Source: Brotaphodocola sp003480315
Lineage (GTDB): Bacteria; Bacillota; Clostridia; Lachnospirales; Lachnospiraceae
Length of the DNA stretch: 64,000 bases
Assembly (NCBI RefSeq): GCF_964246085.1
Contig: NZ_CAXTPD010000003.1
Direction: 5' to 3' (one strand)
The stretch's first letter is position 1. Each line of letters begins with the position of its first letter. Below the pieces are notes generated by a model, which had not been told where the DNA came from, searched no databases, and saw only the letters and a list, made by a program, of their open reading frames with translations. Both the position numbers and the translations under genes were made by a program. Positions 16,924-24,859 of the stretch are shown piece by piece.

Positions 16924-17182
16924 ATTTTCGTGTGTCTTTTTTATAAAGCCGGATAGATATAAGCAAAACCATTGCTAACTGAATTACAACAAAAAACAGC
17001 GTCAGCCAAACGCTCTCATAATAAGAAATATCTGTCCAGAAGATCACCAGATCTACCAGAGCCACCACACCAGCCGACCATCTGATTTTTCTTGGAAAGA
17101 AGTGCCGGAGCAGCAGAACAACAACGACCGGCGGGATCAGCAAGCAAGCTGCATTGATGAGTAATGTCTTTGTGATTTCCAT
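16922..17182 (-). CDS. Small three-helix membrane protein (86 aa)
   Basis: Three hydrophobic segments are evident at about residues 7-25, 34-53 and 57-76, separated by short basic loops (HFFPRKIRW and a C-terminal LYKKDTRK). No family is recognised. It lies between the sensor kinase terminator and the permease 3 gene and has a good AGGTGG ribosome site, so it is probably expressed with the exporter. It could be an accessory subunit, an immunity peptide or a regulator of the kinase; none of these can be shown. Confidence 0.7.
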   Translation of the reverse strand: MEITKTLLINAACLLIPPVVVVLLLRHFFPRKIRWSAGVVALVDLVIFWTDISYYESVWLTLFFVVIQLAMVLLISIRLYKKDTRK

Positions 17183-17226
17183 AAGGCCACCTCCAATTTC
17201 ATAATGTTGCTGTCAGCATAAATCCC

Positions 17227-17249
17227 AAATGTTGCAGAATTGTCCTAAA
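17227..17249 (-). promoter_or_regulatory. Repeated regulatory box before the 86-residue gene
   Basis: On the minus strand TTTAGGACAATT and CTGCAACATTT, 44 bases before the start at 17182, followed by TATGCT as a possible -10. Confidence 0.55.
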
Positions 17250-17269
17250 ATCCATTGTCCTCTAAAAAT

Positions 17270-17304
17270 TTTTCAAAAAAGGCAGCCTGCCAAAACAGAC
17301 TGCC
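17270..17304 (-). terminator. Terminator of the two-component operon
   Basis: GGCAGCCTG (17281-17289) pairs with CAGACTGCC (17296-17304), one mismatch. On the minus strand TTTTTTGAAAAA follows. It directly follows the kinase stop at 17311 and separates regulator and exporter transcripts. Confidence 0.85.
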
Positions 17305-17310
17305 TCAGAA

Positions 17311-18342
17311 TTATTTTATGGGCAGGAACACGGAAAAAGTTGATCCTTCCCCAACTTTAGACTCAACGGTAATATAGCCGCCCTGCATGGTAATGATCTC
17401 ACGGGCAAGGTATAAGCCGATTCCGACCCCATCTATATCATGCACCGCTTCATCCCGATAGAAGCGTTTGAAGATCGTGCCCTGAGAATGTTCCGGGATG
17501 CCTCTGCCTGTATCCGTCACATCTATCCTCAAATACATTTCCCAATCCCGTACCCTTACCTGGATGCTGCCACCGGCAGAGGTGTACTTTACCGCATTAT
17601 CCAGAATGTTAAACAATGCTTCGGAAGTCCAGCGGCTGTCATGGGATATTGTCAGATCAGATGGGCAGTCCACCGACAGGCTGATCTCTTTTTGTTCCAT
17701 CGGAGCCAAAACACCATTGATGGCGCTCACCAGCGTATCCCCGATCACAGCATCTTGTTTCTCCAGCGTAATGACCCCCGTTTCCAGACGGGAAGTTTTC
17801 ACCATTCCCTGAATGAGAAAATCCAGTTTATCCAGCTGTGTGCCTGTGGCCTGCAAAAACTCCTTGCGCTTTTCTTCTGTCAATGGCCTTGTCAGCATCG
17901 TATCGTTGATTAGCTTCAAATTTGCGATGGGGGTTTTGGTCTGGTGGGAAATATCCGATACCAGGGATTGCAGTTCTTCCTTTTCTCCCTCTGCCGTATG
18001 TCTGGTTTTCTGCATCACATTATAGAGCCGTTCCAGACGATGGCTGATCCGAGACAGCAGTGTTTCCGCTTCATAGTCTACCTGGGGCCGGTCTGTACTG
18101 TCCATCATGTGATCCAATGTCTGGCACAAACCATCGGTGAACAGAGAAAGTTTCTTTTGAAAATAGTGCAGAAAAACCATGCCCCAAATGTAAAATGCAG
18201 CTGTCAAAATAATGCCGCAGATGACAACACGCACATCTTTCGTCAACAGGAAAAAAATCAACAGCAGCAAAGCGGCAGTGAGCAGAGTCCCCGCCACAAT
18301 TTTTCTCAAAAATGCCCTGACAGATAAATTTTGCAGCTTCAT
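17311..18342 (-). CDS. Sensor histidine kinase
   Basis: The 343-residue protein has two membrane helices close together at about 15-35 and 38-56 with almost no extracellular loop, then a coiled linker and the catalytic core. The H-box is SDISHQTKTPIANLK, the N-box LFNILDNAVKY, and the G-boxes DTGRGIPEHSQ and GVGIGLYLAREI. Kinases with such short sensor loops usually sense ligands through a partner permease, as BceS does with BceAB. It overlaps the regulator gene by four bases and is probably the signal input for the three-permease exporter. Confidence 0.93.
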   Translation of the reverse strand: MKLQNLSVRAFLRKIVAGTLLTAALLLLIFFLLTKDVRVVICGIILTAAFYIWGMVFLHYFQKKLSLFTDGLCQTLDHMMDSTDRPQVDYEAETLLSRISHRLERLYNVMQKTRHTAEGEKEELQSLVSDISHQTKTPIANLKLINDTMLTRPLTEEKRKEFLQATGTQLDKLDFLIQGMVKTSRLETGVITLEKQDAVIGDTLVSAINGVLAPMEQKEISLSVDCPSDLTISHDSRWTSEALFNILDNAVKYTSAGGSIQVRVRDWEMYLRIDVTDTGRGIPEHSQGTIFKRFYRDEAVHDIDGVGIGLYLAREIITMQGGYITVESKVGEGSTFSVFLPIK

Positions 18343-19028
18343 CGAGGCTCACCGCCGATCCACTGATAGCCCATTCCATAAGCTGTCTTAATATATTTCC
18401 TCTCGTCTGTTTCGATTTTTTTGCGGATACGGCTGATGATCGTCGTCAGCGTATGCTCATCCACAAAGTCCCCATCAATGTCCCACAGCTTCTCTAAAAT
18501 CTGCCGCTTGGTCAGAATAATCCGGGGATTCTTTACGAACAGGAACAGGGTGCGGTATTCCTTCGGTGTAAAGTCCAGGGATTCTCCGGCAAGGGACGCA
18601 CTTTGTTCGGAAAAGTCGATTTTCAGAAAGCCATCATCAAACAGATCATGCCGGGGTGTCCGCAGTTCCAGATTTGCAAAAACCGCCGCTACTTTTTTGC
18701 AAAGCACCGTCACAGAAAATGGTTTGGTCACATAATCCGCACCGCCGACTTCATATCCCTTGAGCATATCGCTCTCCTTATCATTGGCTGTGATAAAGAT
18801 GATATAGGTATGCTGACCGCGATTCCGGATTTCTTCACACAGATCCAGTCCGCTGCCATCGGGGAGGTTAATATCCAACAGTGCCACATCAAATTCATTT
18901 TCCCGTAGCTTTCTTACCGCGCTGTCAAAATTAAAAACAGAAATGACCTCATATCCATCAGAGGTCAGATTATATGCCAAGGTCCGATTCAAAAGCTGAT
19001 CGTCCTCTACAATTAAAATCTTCTTCAA
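18339..19028 (-). CDS. OmpR-family response regulator of the exporter cluster
   Basis: The receiver shows LIVEDDQ, the phospho-site ALLDINLPDGSG and YVTKPFS. The winged-helix output shows FTPKEYRTLFLF and IISRIRKKIE. The open frame starts at an ATG at 19058, but a TTG at 19028 (then KKILIVEDD) lies behind GGAAGTGAGG and gives the usual family N-terminus, so I prefer it. It is first in its operon with the kinase and is the best candidate to bind the repeated box upstream of each unit, including its own promoter region. Confidence 0.93.
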   Translation of the reverse strand: MKKILIVEDDQLLNRTLAYNLTSDGYEVISVFNFDSAVRKLRENEFDVALLDINLPDGSGLDLCEEIRNRGQHTYIIFITANDKESDMLKGYEVGGADYVTKPFSVTVLCKKVAAVFANLELRTPRHDLFDDGFLKIDFSEQSASLAGESLDFTPKEYRTLFLFVKNPRIILTKRQILEKLWDIDGDFVDEHTLTTIISRIRKKIETDERKYIKTAYGMGYQWIGGEPR

Positions 19029-19080
19029 GACCCTCACTTCCTTTTCCCAATTTTCCAATCATACTGATATTCTAAACATT

Positions 19081-19102
19081 AAATGTTGCAGAAATGTCCT
19101 AA
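19081..19102 (-). promoter_or_regulatory. Repeated regulatory box before the response regulator
   Basis: On the minus strand TTAGGACATTT and CTGCAACATTT, followed after 5-6 bases by TAGAAT, ahead of the regulator start. It lies between the constitutive-looking promoter at 19122-19150 and the gene. Confidence 0.5.
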
Positions 19103-19121
19103 TCAGATATTTTTCTTTTTA

Positions 19122-19150
19122 ATTATAGGATAGCCTACTTTTCAGCACAA
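19122..19150 (-). promoter_or_regulatory. Promoter of the regulator-kinase operon
   Basis: TTGTGC (19145-19150) and a perfect TATAAT (19122-19127) are 17 bases apart on the minus strand, about 95 bases before the start codon. Confidence 0.65.
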
Positions 19151-19205
19151 GGGCAAAAATGCGAATACATACAATAGTTTCAATGTTATGTTGTACAACA
19201 AAACG

Positions 19206-19232
19206 CCGCCGCAAACGATACGATTGCGGCGG
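19206..19232 (-). terminator. Terminator after the orphan winged-helix gene
   Basis: CCGCCGCAA (19206-19214) pairs perfectly with TTGCGGCGG (19224-19232). On the minus strand CGTTTTGTTG follows. It ends the leftward 24.7-19.3 kb cassette. Confidence 0.75.
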
Positions 19233-19298
19233 TGCTGACTATGTATAAAATCTTTTTGTAGTTACATGGGTATGGTGCAGTTGAATTAAAAAAGCCCT

Positions 19299-19733
19299 CT
19301 ATTCTGCTATACCCTGCGGAACTTCAAATTTGTATCCGCTCCCCAAAACAGTACGGATATAACCCGCTTTCGGCATATCCGGTGTCAGTTTTCTGCGGAT
19401 CTGACCAATGACGCTGGCAACGGCTGTTCCGCAGTTTTCACCATCCTCACCCCACACTTCTTCATAAATCTGCCCGGCAGAAAATACCCAGGACGGGTGG
19501 TTTGCCAAGTATACCAATGTCGCAAATTCCCGATGGGTCATAGAAATTAACTCGCCGTTTCGGTGTACCGTTCTCTCCTTCAGGCGAAGCTCCAATCCCG
19601 GAAAAACAAGAGTATTACAAGGGTGGAATGACACAATATGGTCAAATCCTGGCTCGGCTGCAATAATCTCCATAATTCTGTTAAGTATATATTCTTCATG
19701 GTCTGTTACCGACAATACAAAGATTTTTCCCAT
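19299..19733 (-). CDS. Orphan OmpR-type winged-helix protein without receiver
   Basis: In 144 residues an N-terminal segment (GKIFVLSVTDHEEYILNRIME) is followed by a complete winged-helix output domain: LELRLKERTVHRNGELISM, MTHREFATLVYLANHP, SAGQIYEEVWGE, VASVIGQIRRKL and the wing YIRTVLGSGYKFEV. No phospho-acceptor domain is present, so DNA binding is not controlled by phosphorylation. It lies after the lantibiotic-type ABC genes and could modulate their expression. Stand-alone versions are common in Lachnospiraceae genomes. Confidence 0.85.
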   Translation of the reverse strand: MGKIFVLSVTDHEEYILNRIMEIIAAEPGFDHIVSFHPCNTLVFPGLELRLKERTVHRNGELISMTHREFATLVYLANHPSWVFSAGQIYEEVWGEDGENCGTAVASVIGQIRRKLTPDMPKAGYIRTVLGSGYKFEVPQGIAE

Positions 19734-19795
19734 ATGTCCCCCCTCGTATATCTAACATACATAATGACTTGTTTTTCTTTTTATCCGATAGAATG

Positions 19796-20257
19796 TTATT
19801 CAATATTCAATTCAATGCTTCCAGTGAAATTTTCACATTCAATGCCGATATAGTTTCCACCTTCAGGAAGTGTGATTGTATCGCTGTATGTTCCGGTTGT
19901 TTCAATCAAAGTAACTGCTTCATCAGCTCCAGAAAGCCAAAATACTTTTGCAGTACCCTCCGAAACCTCCAGAGTGCAGTCAATAGACAAATCCTTACCC
20001 GCTTCACGCTTTATGGAAGTTCCTCCGAACAAATACTCTGTATCTGAAAAATCCTCATAGTCGGCTGTATAGCATCCGGTATAATCATCAATCCCTTTTT
20101 CTTTCGTGCCTTGTAAGGACAAATTTCCGGTAAGCGCTATGGAACCAGTAGACTGCACAATATTATTATACTGATCGAGAACTTCATCTTTTGTACAACC
20201 GGAAAGTATAGAGACACCACACAGTATCAGGCATAGTGATAGAACTATTTTCTTCAC
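19796..20257 (-). CDS. Lipoprotein of the lantibiotic-type ABC cassette
   Basis: The preferred start is the GTG at 20257 (MKKIVLSLCLILC) behind GGAAGG. A signal peptide of about 20 residues ends in the lipobox LSGC, so the mature protein is anchored outside the membrane. The remainder (about 130 residues) is beta-rich, with a 'YTGCYTADYEDFSD' segment and a C-terminal ECENFTGSIELNIE. It lies directly behind the two ABC-2 permeases. Lipoproteins in this position (LanI-like) can trap the peptide outside the cell; that role is inferred from context only. Confidence 0.8.
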   Translation of the reverse strand: MKKIVLSLCLILCGVSILSGCTKDEVLDQYNNIVQSTGSIALTGNLSLQGTKEKGIDDYTGCYTADYEDFSDTEYLFGGTSIKREAGKDLSIDCTLEVSEGTAKVFWLSGADEAVTLIETTGTYSDTITLPEGGNYIGIECENFTGSIELNIE

Positions 20258-20262
20258 AGGTA

Positions 20263-21078
20263 TCACCTTCCTTTCCTGCGTACAGCACGCTTTCCTCTTC
20301 CCTTAGCCTTTGTCTGTTTACGGGCTTTCATTTCTTTTTTGTTACTGGACATCAGTAACAACAGCACCGCCCAGAGAACCATGATGCCAACCCCAATGAC
20401 TGCCAGCAAAGGATTCGGGGCTGTGGTTGTTCCGGCATATCCACTCATGTCAAAGCCCACTAAAATCAGCGCAGCAGAAAACGGATAGATGCTGGCAAGG
20501 ATACCGCCTTTGAAGAACAGCATGCTATATCCAAGGAAAAACGCCAGAATGGAACCGCCCAGATATGCCCCTCGGATCTGCCCAAAAATCAAGATCAGCG
20601 GCATACAGACCAAATAGGTCGTCAGAGCTGCCAACACGATCTGTGTACCTCCATGAAAAAACACTTCCACTGTCAGTCCCGATAATCCAACCGTCAATCC
20701 AGTAATCAAGGTAACGCCGACGCTGTATATTCCCAGCAGGACTGCAAAAATCCCGACCCAAAAGAGCTTAGCTCCCAGCATTTTCGGCATGGAAACAGGA
20801 ATTGTCATGATGTTTTTCAGCGTATCATGGGTGGATTCTCTGTCAATCAGCCAGCTGCCAATCATCACCAGTGAAATCGGAAAAAACATCTGCGTATTGC
20901 CCCAGACAACATTCTCAAACAGAGTGGAAAAATCATAGTTTGGATTTCGGTACTCCGCCTCCACAATCAGCTGGCTCCCATATTGCACCAACGGACAGAG
21001 TGCAAGCGCCACCAGCCCCACCCAAAGTATTTGGCACCGGCGTAGCTTGAGCAATTCCGCTTTTAATAAATTCCACAT
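20263..21078 (-). CDS. Lantibiotic-immunity-type ABC-2 permease (second)
   Basis: The 271-residue protein has six hydrophobic segments and the family pattern MWNLLKAELLKLRR at the N-terminus, then SWLIDRESTHDTLKNIMTIPVS in the first cytoplasmic loop. It ends in a strongly basic tail (about 247-271). These match MutG/SpaG/CprC-like permeases. With the permease upstream and the ATPase it should form an exporter that expels cationic peptides from the membrane. It is 12 bases behind the first permease. Confidence 0.88.
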   Translation of the reverse strand: MWNLLKAELLKLRRCQILWVGLVALALCPLVQYGSQLIVEAEYRNPNYDFSTLFENVVWGNTQMFFPISLVMIGSWLIDRESTHDTLKNIMTIPVSMPKMLGAKLFWVGIFAVLLGIYSVGVTLITGLTVGLSGLTVEVFFHGGTQIVLAALTTYLVCMPLILIFGQIRGAYLGGSILAFFLGYSMLFFKGGILASIYPFSAALILVGFDMSGYAGTTTAPNPLLAVIGVGIMVLWAVLLLLMSSNKKEMKARKQTKAKGRGKRAVRRKGR

Positions 21079-21090
21079 AATTACACCCCC

Positions 21091-21885
21091 TTAGATTTCC
21101 TGACGCCGATAAACCATCGCAATCAGCGCAAGAAATACAATCGCCTCCACAATAATCACGCCGAACACCTGAACACTATTCAGGAAATACGGACTGATCC
21201 GTTCCAACAAGTCTGCCAATTCCGCACTGGTCTGGCTTTGGTCATAAAATTGGAATGTCCAGCGGAAAGCCAGCGGTCCCGGAAGCAGGGTTCCGATATT
21301 CAAACCAAAAGGCTGTGTGAGGAACGCATCGCTCATCGAAAGGATATAATTTGCAGTCGTATAGAAAAAGGTAATCACGACCGACACGATATAGTTTTTA
21401 TTAAGAAGAACAACGAGCAGGATACATGGAAGTGCGCCTACCCACATAATCAGCCCTTCTTCTATCCCAACGCCAAACAAGGTCCAAAACCCAACCGGCT
21501 CCCAGCCCTGAAACAGCAAAACCGCAAGATTTACCAATCCTCCAACTGCCATAAAGCCAACGGCAAACAATAGTAAAACCAGCATCTTGGACAGCACCAA
21601 CTTGGTTCTATTTATTGGTATGGTAACAAGGTTTTTTAGTGTGTCATTGTCCAGCTCCTCAAACAGCAGATTGGAAGCCAGTATCACAAGAAGCGGCATC
21701 AAAAGCAAATAGGCACTGAGCTGGAACAGGCTGGACATCACTCCATTTACAGCATCCACATCAGTGTTTACATCTGCCAGAAAGAAAGCATAAGCCAATG
21801 GCATGAAAACAGAAAGCAGTAGGGAAATAAATACCAATGGCTTCCGTTTTAATTTCAAAAATTCGCATTTGATTAGTTTAAGCAA
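21091..21885 (-). CDS. Lantibiotic-immunity-type ABC-2 permease (first)
   Basis: The 264-residue protein begins MLKLIKCEFLKLKRKPLVFI and has the conserved loop FEELDNDTLKNLVTIPINRTKL, matching the MutE/SpaE/CprB group, with six membrane segments. Its start overlaps the end of the ATPase gene by 8 bases, showing tight coupling. It should form a heterodimeric channel with the next permease. Confidence 0.9.
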   Translation of the reverse strand: MLKLIKCEFLKLKRKPLVFISLLLSVFMPLAYAFFLADVNTDVDAVNGVMSSLFQLSAYLLLMPLLVILASNLLFEELDNDTLKNLVTIPINRTKLVLSKMLVLLLFAVGFMAVGGLVNLAVLLFQGWEPVGFWTLFGVGIEEGLIMWVGALPCILLVVLLNKNYIVSVVITFFYTTANYILSMSDAFLTQPFGLNIGTLLPGPLAFRWTFQFYDQSQTSAELADLLERISPYFLNSVQVFGVIIVEAIVFLALIAMVYRRQEI

Positions 21886-22804
21886 TTCCTTCGCCCCCTG
21901 TCACACGCTTGAAGTAATCTTCAAGACTTTCTTCACAAGTATGCGCCTCCGAGACCTCCAATCCGTTTTCCACAAAGGCAGTTACAATTTTCCCAACAGG
22001 CAGATCAAGGTTGTGCAGGCGCAGATTGTGGTCGTCCTGTATAGAAAAATGGTTTTCATGGAAATTGCGTTCCAAAATCCTTGCCGCCTGTGCAGTATCA
22101 GAGAGCGTAAAACGAATATGTTTGCTGCTTTTTTGCTCCAGCTCAGCAAGGCTTTCTTCTTCCAGCAATGCGCCGTGGTCGATAATTCCAATATCGTCAG
22201 CCAGCAGAGAAATCTCCGAAAGAATGTGACTGGAAATCAAAATGGTTTTTCCTCTTGCATCGCAGAGCTCCCGAATAAAGGAGCGTACTTCTGCAATACC
22301 GATGGGATCGAGACCGTTGATCGGCTCATCCAAAATTAAAAGCTCCGGATCGTGCATAACGGCAAGGGCAATCGCAAGCCGCTGCTTCATACCAAGGGAA
22401 TACTGCGAAAAGAGCTTCTTATCTTTGTAGGGCAGTCCTACCAGATCCAGAGCGTCTTTGACGGCATGATTGTTTGGTACACCCCGCAGGGTGGCAAAGA
22501 TACGCAAATTTTCTGTGCCGGTCAGATTGGGATAAAAGCCGGGGGACTCGATCAGACTGCCAATACGGGGCAATAACTTCTTTTCGTTTCCCTGCAAGGA
22601 CTTTCCCCAGATTTTGACCTCCCCGGAAGTCGGATTTGTTAAGCCCAACAGCATCTTCATGGTTGTGGTTTTTCCGGCTCCGTTTCTCCCCAGCAGACCA
22701 TAAATTCTCCCACGCTTCACATGGATATTCAAGTCAGCCACACTCTTTTGCGAGCCGTATTGCTTCGTCAGATTTTTTGTTTCAATAATGGTATTTGTGT
22801 TCAT
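21878..22804 (-). CDS. ABC ATPase, lantibiotic immunity / CprA-like
   Basis: The ATG at 22804 is chosen over the longer frame (22852) because AGGAGGT lies 7 bases upstream (22811-22817). The product, about 308 residues, has Walker A GRNGAGKTT, signature YSLGMKQRLAIALAV, Walker B LLILDEPINGLD and H-loop ISSHILSE, plus a C-terminal accessory domain. The family includes BcrA, MutF/NisF and Clostridioides CprA, which give resistance to bacitracin or lantibiotics. Four 11-base operator repeats lie just upstream, so expression is probably induced by the neighbouring two-component system. Confidence 0.93.
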   Translation of the reverse strand: MNTNTIIETKNLTKQYGSQKSVADLNIHVKRGRIYGLLGRNGAGKTTTMKMLLGLTNPTSGEVKIWGKSLQGNEKKLLPRIGSLIESPGFYPNLTGTENLRIFATLRGVPNNHAVKDALDLVGLPYKDKKLFSQYSLGMKQRLAIALAVMHDPELLILDEPINGLDPIGIAEVRSFIRELCDARGKTILISSHILSEISLLADDIGIIDHGALLEEESLAELEQKSSKHIRFTLSDTAQAARILERNFHENHFSIQDDHNLRLHNLDLPVGKIVTAFVENGLEVSEAHTCEESLEDYFKRVTGGEGIA

Positions 22805-22829
22805 ATTCAAACCTCCTGTTCTGCAAGGT

Positions 22830-22883
22830 ATTCTATCACGCCAACCTTGCATTAACCTTGCCGCAACCTTGCATTAACCTTGC
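22830..22883 (-). promoter_or_regulatory. Inducible promoter with four tandem 11-bp operator repeats
   Basis: AACCTTGC recurs at 22843, 22854, 22865 and 22876, exactly 11 bases apart (GCAAGGTT on the minus strand). A -10 like TAGAAT is at 22830-22835 and the repeats cover the -35 position. One-turn spacing fits OmpR-type regulators binding head to tail, as in the NisR/CprR class. Confidence 0.8.
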
Positions 22884-22908
22884 AATTTAGAATCCGGCTA
22901 AAATGACA

Positions 22909-22938
22909 AGGGTTCCCGCCGCAAGGACGGGAACCCGC
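22909..22938 (-). terminator. Terminator after the kinase gene
   Basis: GGGTTCCCG and CGGGAACCC form a 9-bp stem immediately behind the kinase stop (22939); the following minus-strand sequence is only moderately T-rich (CTTGTCATTTT). Confidence 0.65.
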
Positions 22939-23856
22939 TTAAATCTCCAAAGGAAAAAGCAACATAAATTTAGTTCCTTTTCCCGGTACACTTTCAACTG
23001 TTATATTTCCACCCATCTTTTCTACTAACTGATGGACAATAGAAAGGCCAAGACCGCTGCCTTTTTCAGACCGACCCTTATCACACTTATAAAGCCGTTC
23101 AAAAATGTGTTTCAAATCTTCCTTCTCAATTCCCACTCCATTATCCGCCAGCAGCAGCTCCATGTTATTTTCCTTCTTTGACAGGGCAATTTTGATTTTG
23201 TCTGCATGGCTGTGAGCGATTACATTTTGAATGAGATTATTGACAATCCTCATATAGCTGTCCATATCCAATCTTACCCGGACAGGATGTTCGGGAATAT
23301 CAATGTCATACTCAACCTGTTTATCCTCAAAAATCGGTATCCAGTCAATGAGGATATTTCTTGTCAGCTCTGCGGCCTCAACACTCTGGATCTCCAAAGC
23401 AAACTCGTTGGAATTTAACTTGAACCAGTCAAAGAGTACATCAATATATTCTTTCAGATCATGGGCTTTCCGGCGGGCGGTTTCAATATAATCATCCCGG
23501 TCTTTTCCTGTGACCAGTCCTTTGTGTGCAGCGTCAAGATACCCAATCAGAGTAGTAAGGGGCGTTCGCACATCATGGGAAAGGCTCGTCATAAGCTGGC
23601 GGTTGGTTTCTTCTGTCTGCCGTACAGTTGAAAGTCTGCTTTCATAGGCCACAACGATCTCGTTGATTTCATAAGCAAGAGGTGCTGTCAGTTCATTTGT
23701 TGCAGATAGAATACGCCGGTTGCCATTTCCGTTTTTCACATCAACCAGCACATCGGTCATTTCTGCTATTTGTTTTTTTACACGCCGAACGAGAACGATG
23801 GAAGTCAATACAGCCACAACAGCAATCACAATGGACAAGAATACGATAATTTCCAT
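22939..23856 (-). CDS. Sensor histidine kinase of the lantibiotic-type cassette
   Basis: The 305-residue protein has a single N-terminal membrane helix (about 3-23) followed by a HAMP-like linker (KKQIAEMTDVLVDVKNGN). The H-box is LMTSLSHDVRTPLTTLIGYL, the N-box NLIQNVIAHS, and the G-boxes ADNGVGIEKED and GSGLGLSIVHQLVEK. One-helix kinases of this kind (CprK-like) sense peptides at the membrane surface. It lies five bases after its regulator and 135 bases before the ABC genes it is presumed to control. Confidence 0.93.
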   Translation of the reverse strand: MEIIVFLSIVIAVVAVLTSIVLVRRVKKQIAEMTDVLVDVKNGNGNRRILSATNELTAPLAYEINEIVVAYESRLSTVRQTEETNRQLMTSLSHDVRTPLTTLIGYLDAAHKGLVTGKDRDDYIETARRKAHDLKEYIDVLFDWFKLNSNEFALEIQSVEAAELTRNILIDWIPIFEDKQVEYDIDIPEHPVRVRLDMDSYMRIVNNLIQNVIAHSHADKIKIALSKKENNMELLLADNGVGIEKEDLKHIFERLYKCDKGRSEKGSGLGLSIVHQLVEKMGGNITVESVPGKGTKFMLLFPLEI

Positions 23857-23861
23857 GCTGA

Positions 23862-24554
23862 CTACACCTCCTTATTAAACCGGTAGCCAATCCCTTTGAC
23901 CGTTTGTATATACTTTGGGCTTGAAGGATTGACTTCTAATTTTTTACGAAGTCGGCTGATAATCGCCATAATGTTACTGTCATCATAGAAATATTCTTCG
24001 CCCCATACTTCCTCATAAATCTGCTGTTTGGTCAAAATTTTCCCTTGATGTTTTGCACAGTACAGGAGCAGATCAAATTCCTTTGGGGGAAGTTCAAAAG
24101 TACCATTTTCCGTCGTAACAGAACGATTTTCAAGGTCAATTTGCAATCCATCAAAATCCAGTTTTTGCACAGCTCCGGCTTGCTGATTAAAGCGAGTGTA
24201 GCGGCGAATGAGGGACGCAATACGGGCAATCAGTTCGTCCATATCAAACGGTTTTGTAAGATAATCGTCCGCTCCGGCCCGTAAGCCCCGTACTTTAGAA
24301 ATGCTGTCATTTTTAGATGTGAACATCAAAATCGGCAGACTGTTCTCTTTGCGGATTTCTTCCAGCGTTTCAAAGCCATCCATACCAGGCATCATCACAT
24401 CCAGCACCACAAGCTGATACTCCTGCTCTCTTAATTTTTGTAAGCCCTCTTTTCCGGTATTACAAAAATCGGCTTCTATGTTTTCTGCTTGTACGCTACG
24501 TTTAATCAAAGCGCACAGTTCTCTGTCATCATCTATAATCAGGATTTTATTCAT
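23862..24554 (-). CDS. OmpR-family response regulator of the lantibiotic-type cassette
   Basis: The 230-residue protein has receiver motifs ILIIDDDRE, VVLDVMMPGMDG, LMFTSKND and YLTKPFDMDEL, then a winged helix with LPPKEFDLLLYCA, IISRLRKKLE and YIQTVKGIGYRF. It should bind the four GCAAGGTT repeats at 22843-22883. Its start overlaps the stop of the small helix-turn-helix gene by 8 bases. Confidence 0.95.
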   Translation of the reverse strand: MNKILIIDDDRELCALIKRSVQAENIEADFCNTGKEGLQKLREQEYQLVVLDVMMPGMDGFETLEEIRKENSLPILMFTSKNDSISKVRGLRAGADDYLTKPFDMDELIARIASLIRRYTRFNQQAGAVQKLDFDGLQIDLENRSVTTENGTFELPPKEFDLLLYCAKHQGKILTKQQIYEEVWGEEYFYDDSNIMAIISRLRKKLEVNPSSPKYIQTVKGIGYRFNKEV

Positions 24555-24735
24555 GGTTCAGCTCCTTCCCTTGTTTTGTCCGGCCATCAATCGGCTTCTC
24601 TGCGGTTTTAGGGATCAGCCAAACACCAGCCATTTTCACAGCACCGTGGATACGCCCACCGGCACAATAATAATTTACCCTGCGAGGTGTCACGCCCCAC
24701 TGCCCGGCGGCCTCTTTTAGTGTCATATAGTCCAT
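24547..24735 (-). CDS. Small MerR/excisionase-like helix-turn-helix protein
   Basis: The 62-residue protein begins with a winged-helix motif of the MerR/Xis type (YMTLKEAAGQWGVTPRRVNYYCAGGRI) and ends in a basic, disordered tail. Proteins like this precede two-component ABC cassettes in many mobile elements. It could regulate the cassette or be a relic directionality factor. AGGTAC at the start region gives a plausible ribosome site, and the 8-base overlap with the response regulator shows it is the first gene of that operon. Confidence 0.75.
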   Translation of the reverse strand: MDYMTLKEAAGQWGVTPRRVNYYCAGGRIHGAVKMAGVWLIPKTAEKPIDGRTKQGKELNHE

Positions 24736-24813
24736 TTTGTACCTCCATAGGATAGATTATAGTTCTTTATCTCGAATAGTACAAGCTGACTATTGTGATT
24801 ATGCTTACATAAA

Positions 24814-24843
24814 GAGCCGCAGATCATCTCCGACCTGCGGCTC
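24814..24843 (-). terminator. Terminator after the three-gene unknown operon
   Basis: GAGCCGCAG (24814-24822) pairs with CTGCGGCTC (24835-24843) 17 bases after the stop at 24860; the T-run on the minus strand is short (TTTATG). Confidence 0.65.
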
Positions 24844-24859
24844 CGTTCCTATTAACCTG

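Noticed and set aside
22843..22883. CRISPR-like array
   Set aside because: The four 8-base units with 3-base gaps are far too short for CRISPR; they fit regulator half-sites.
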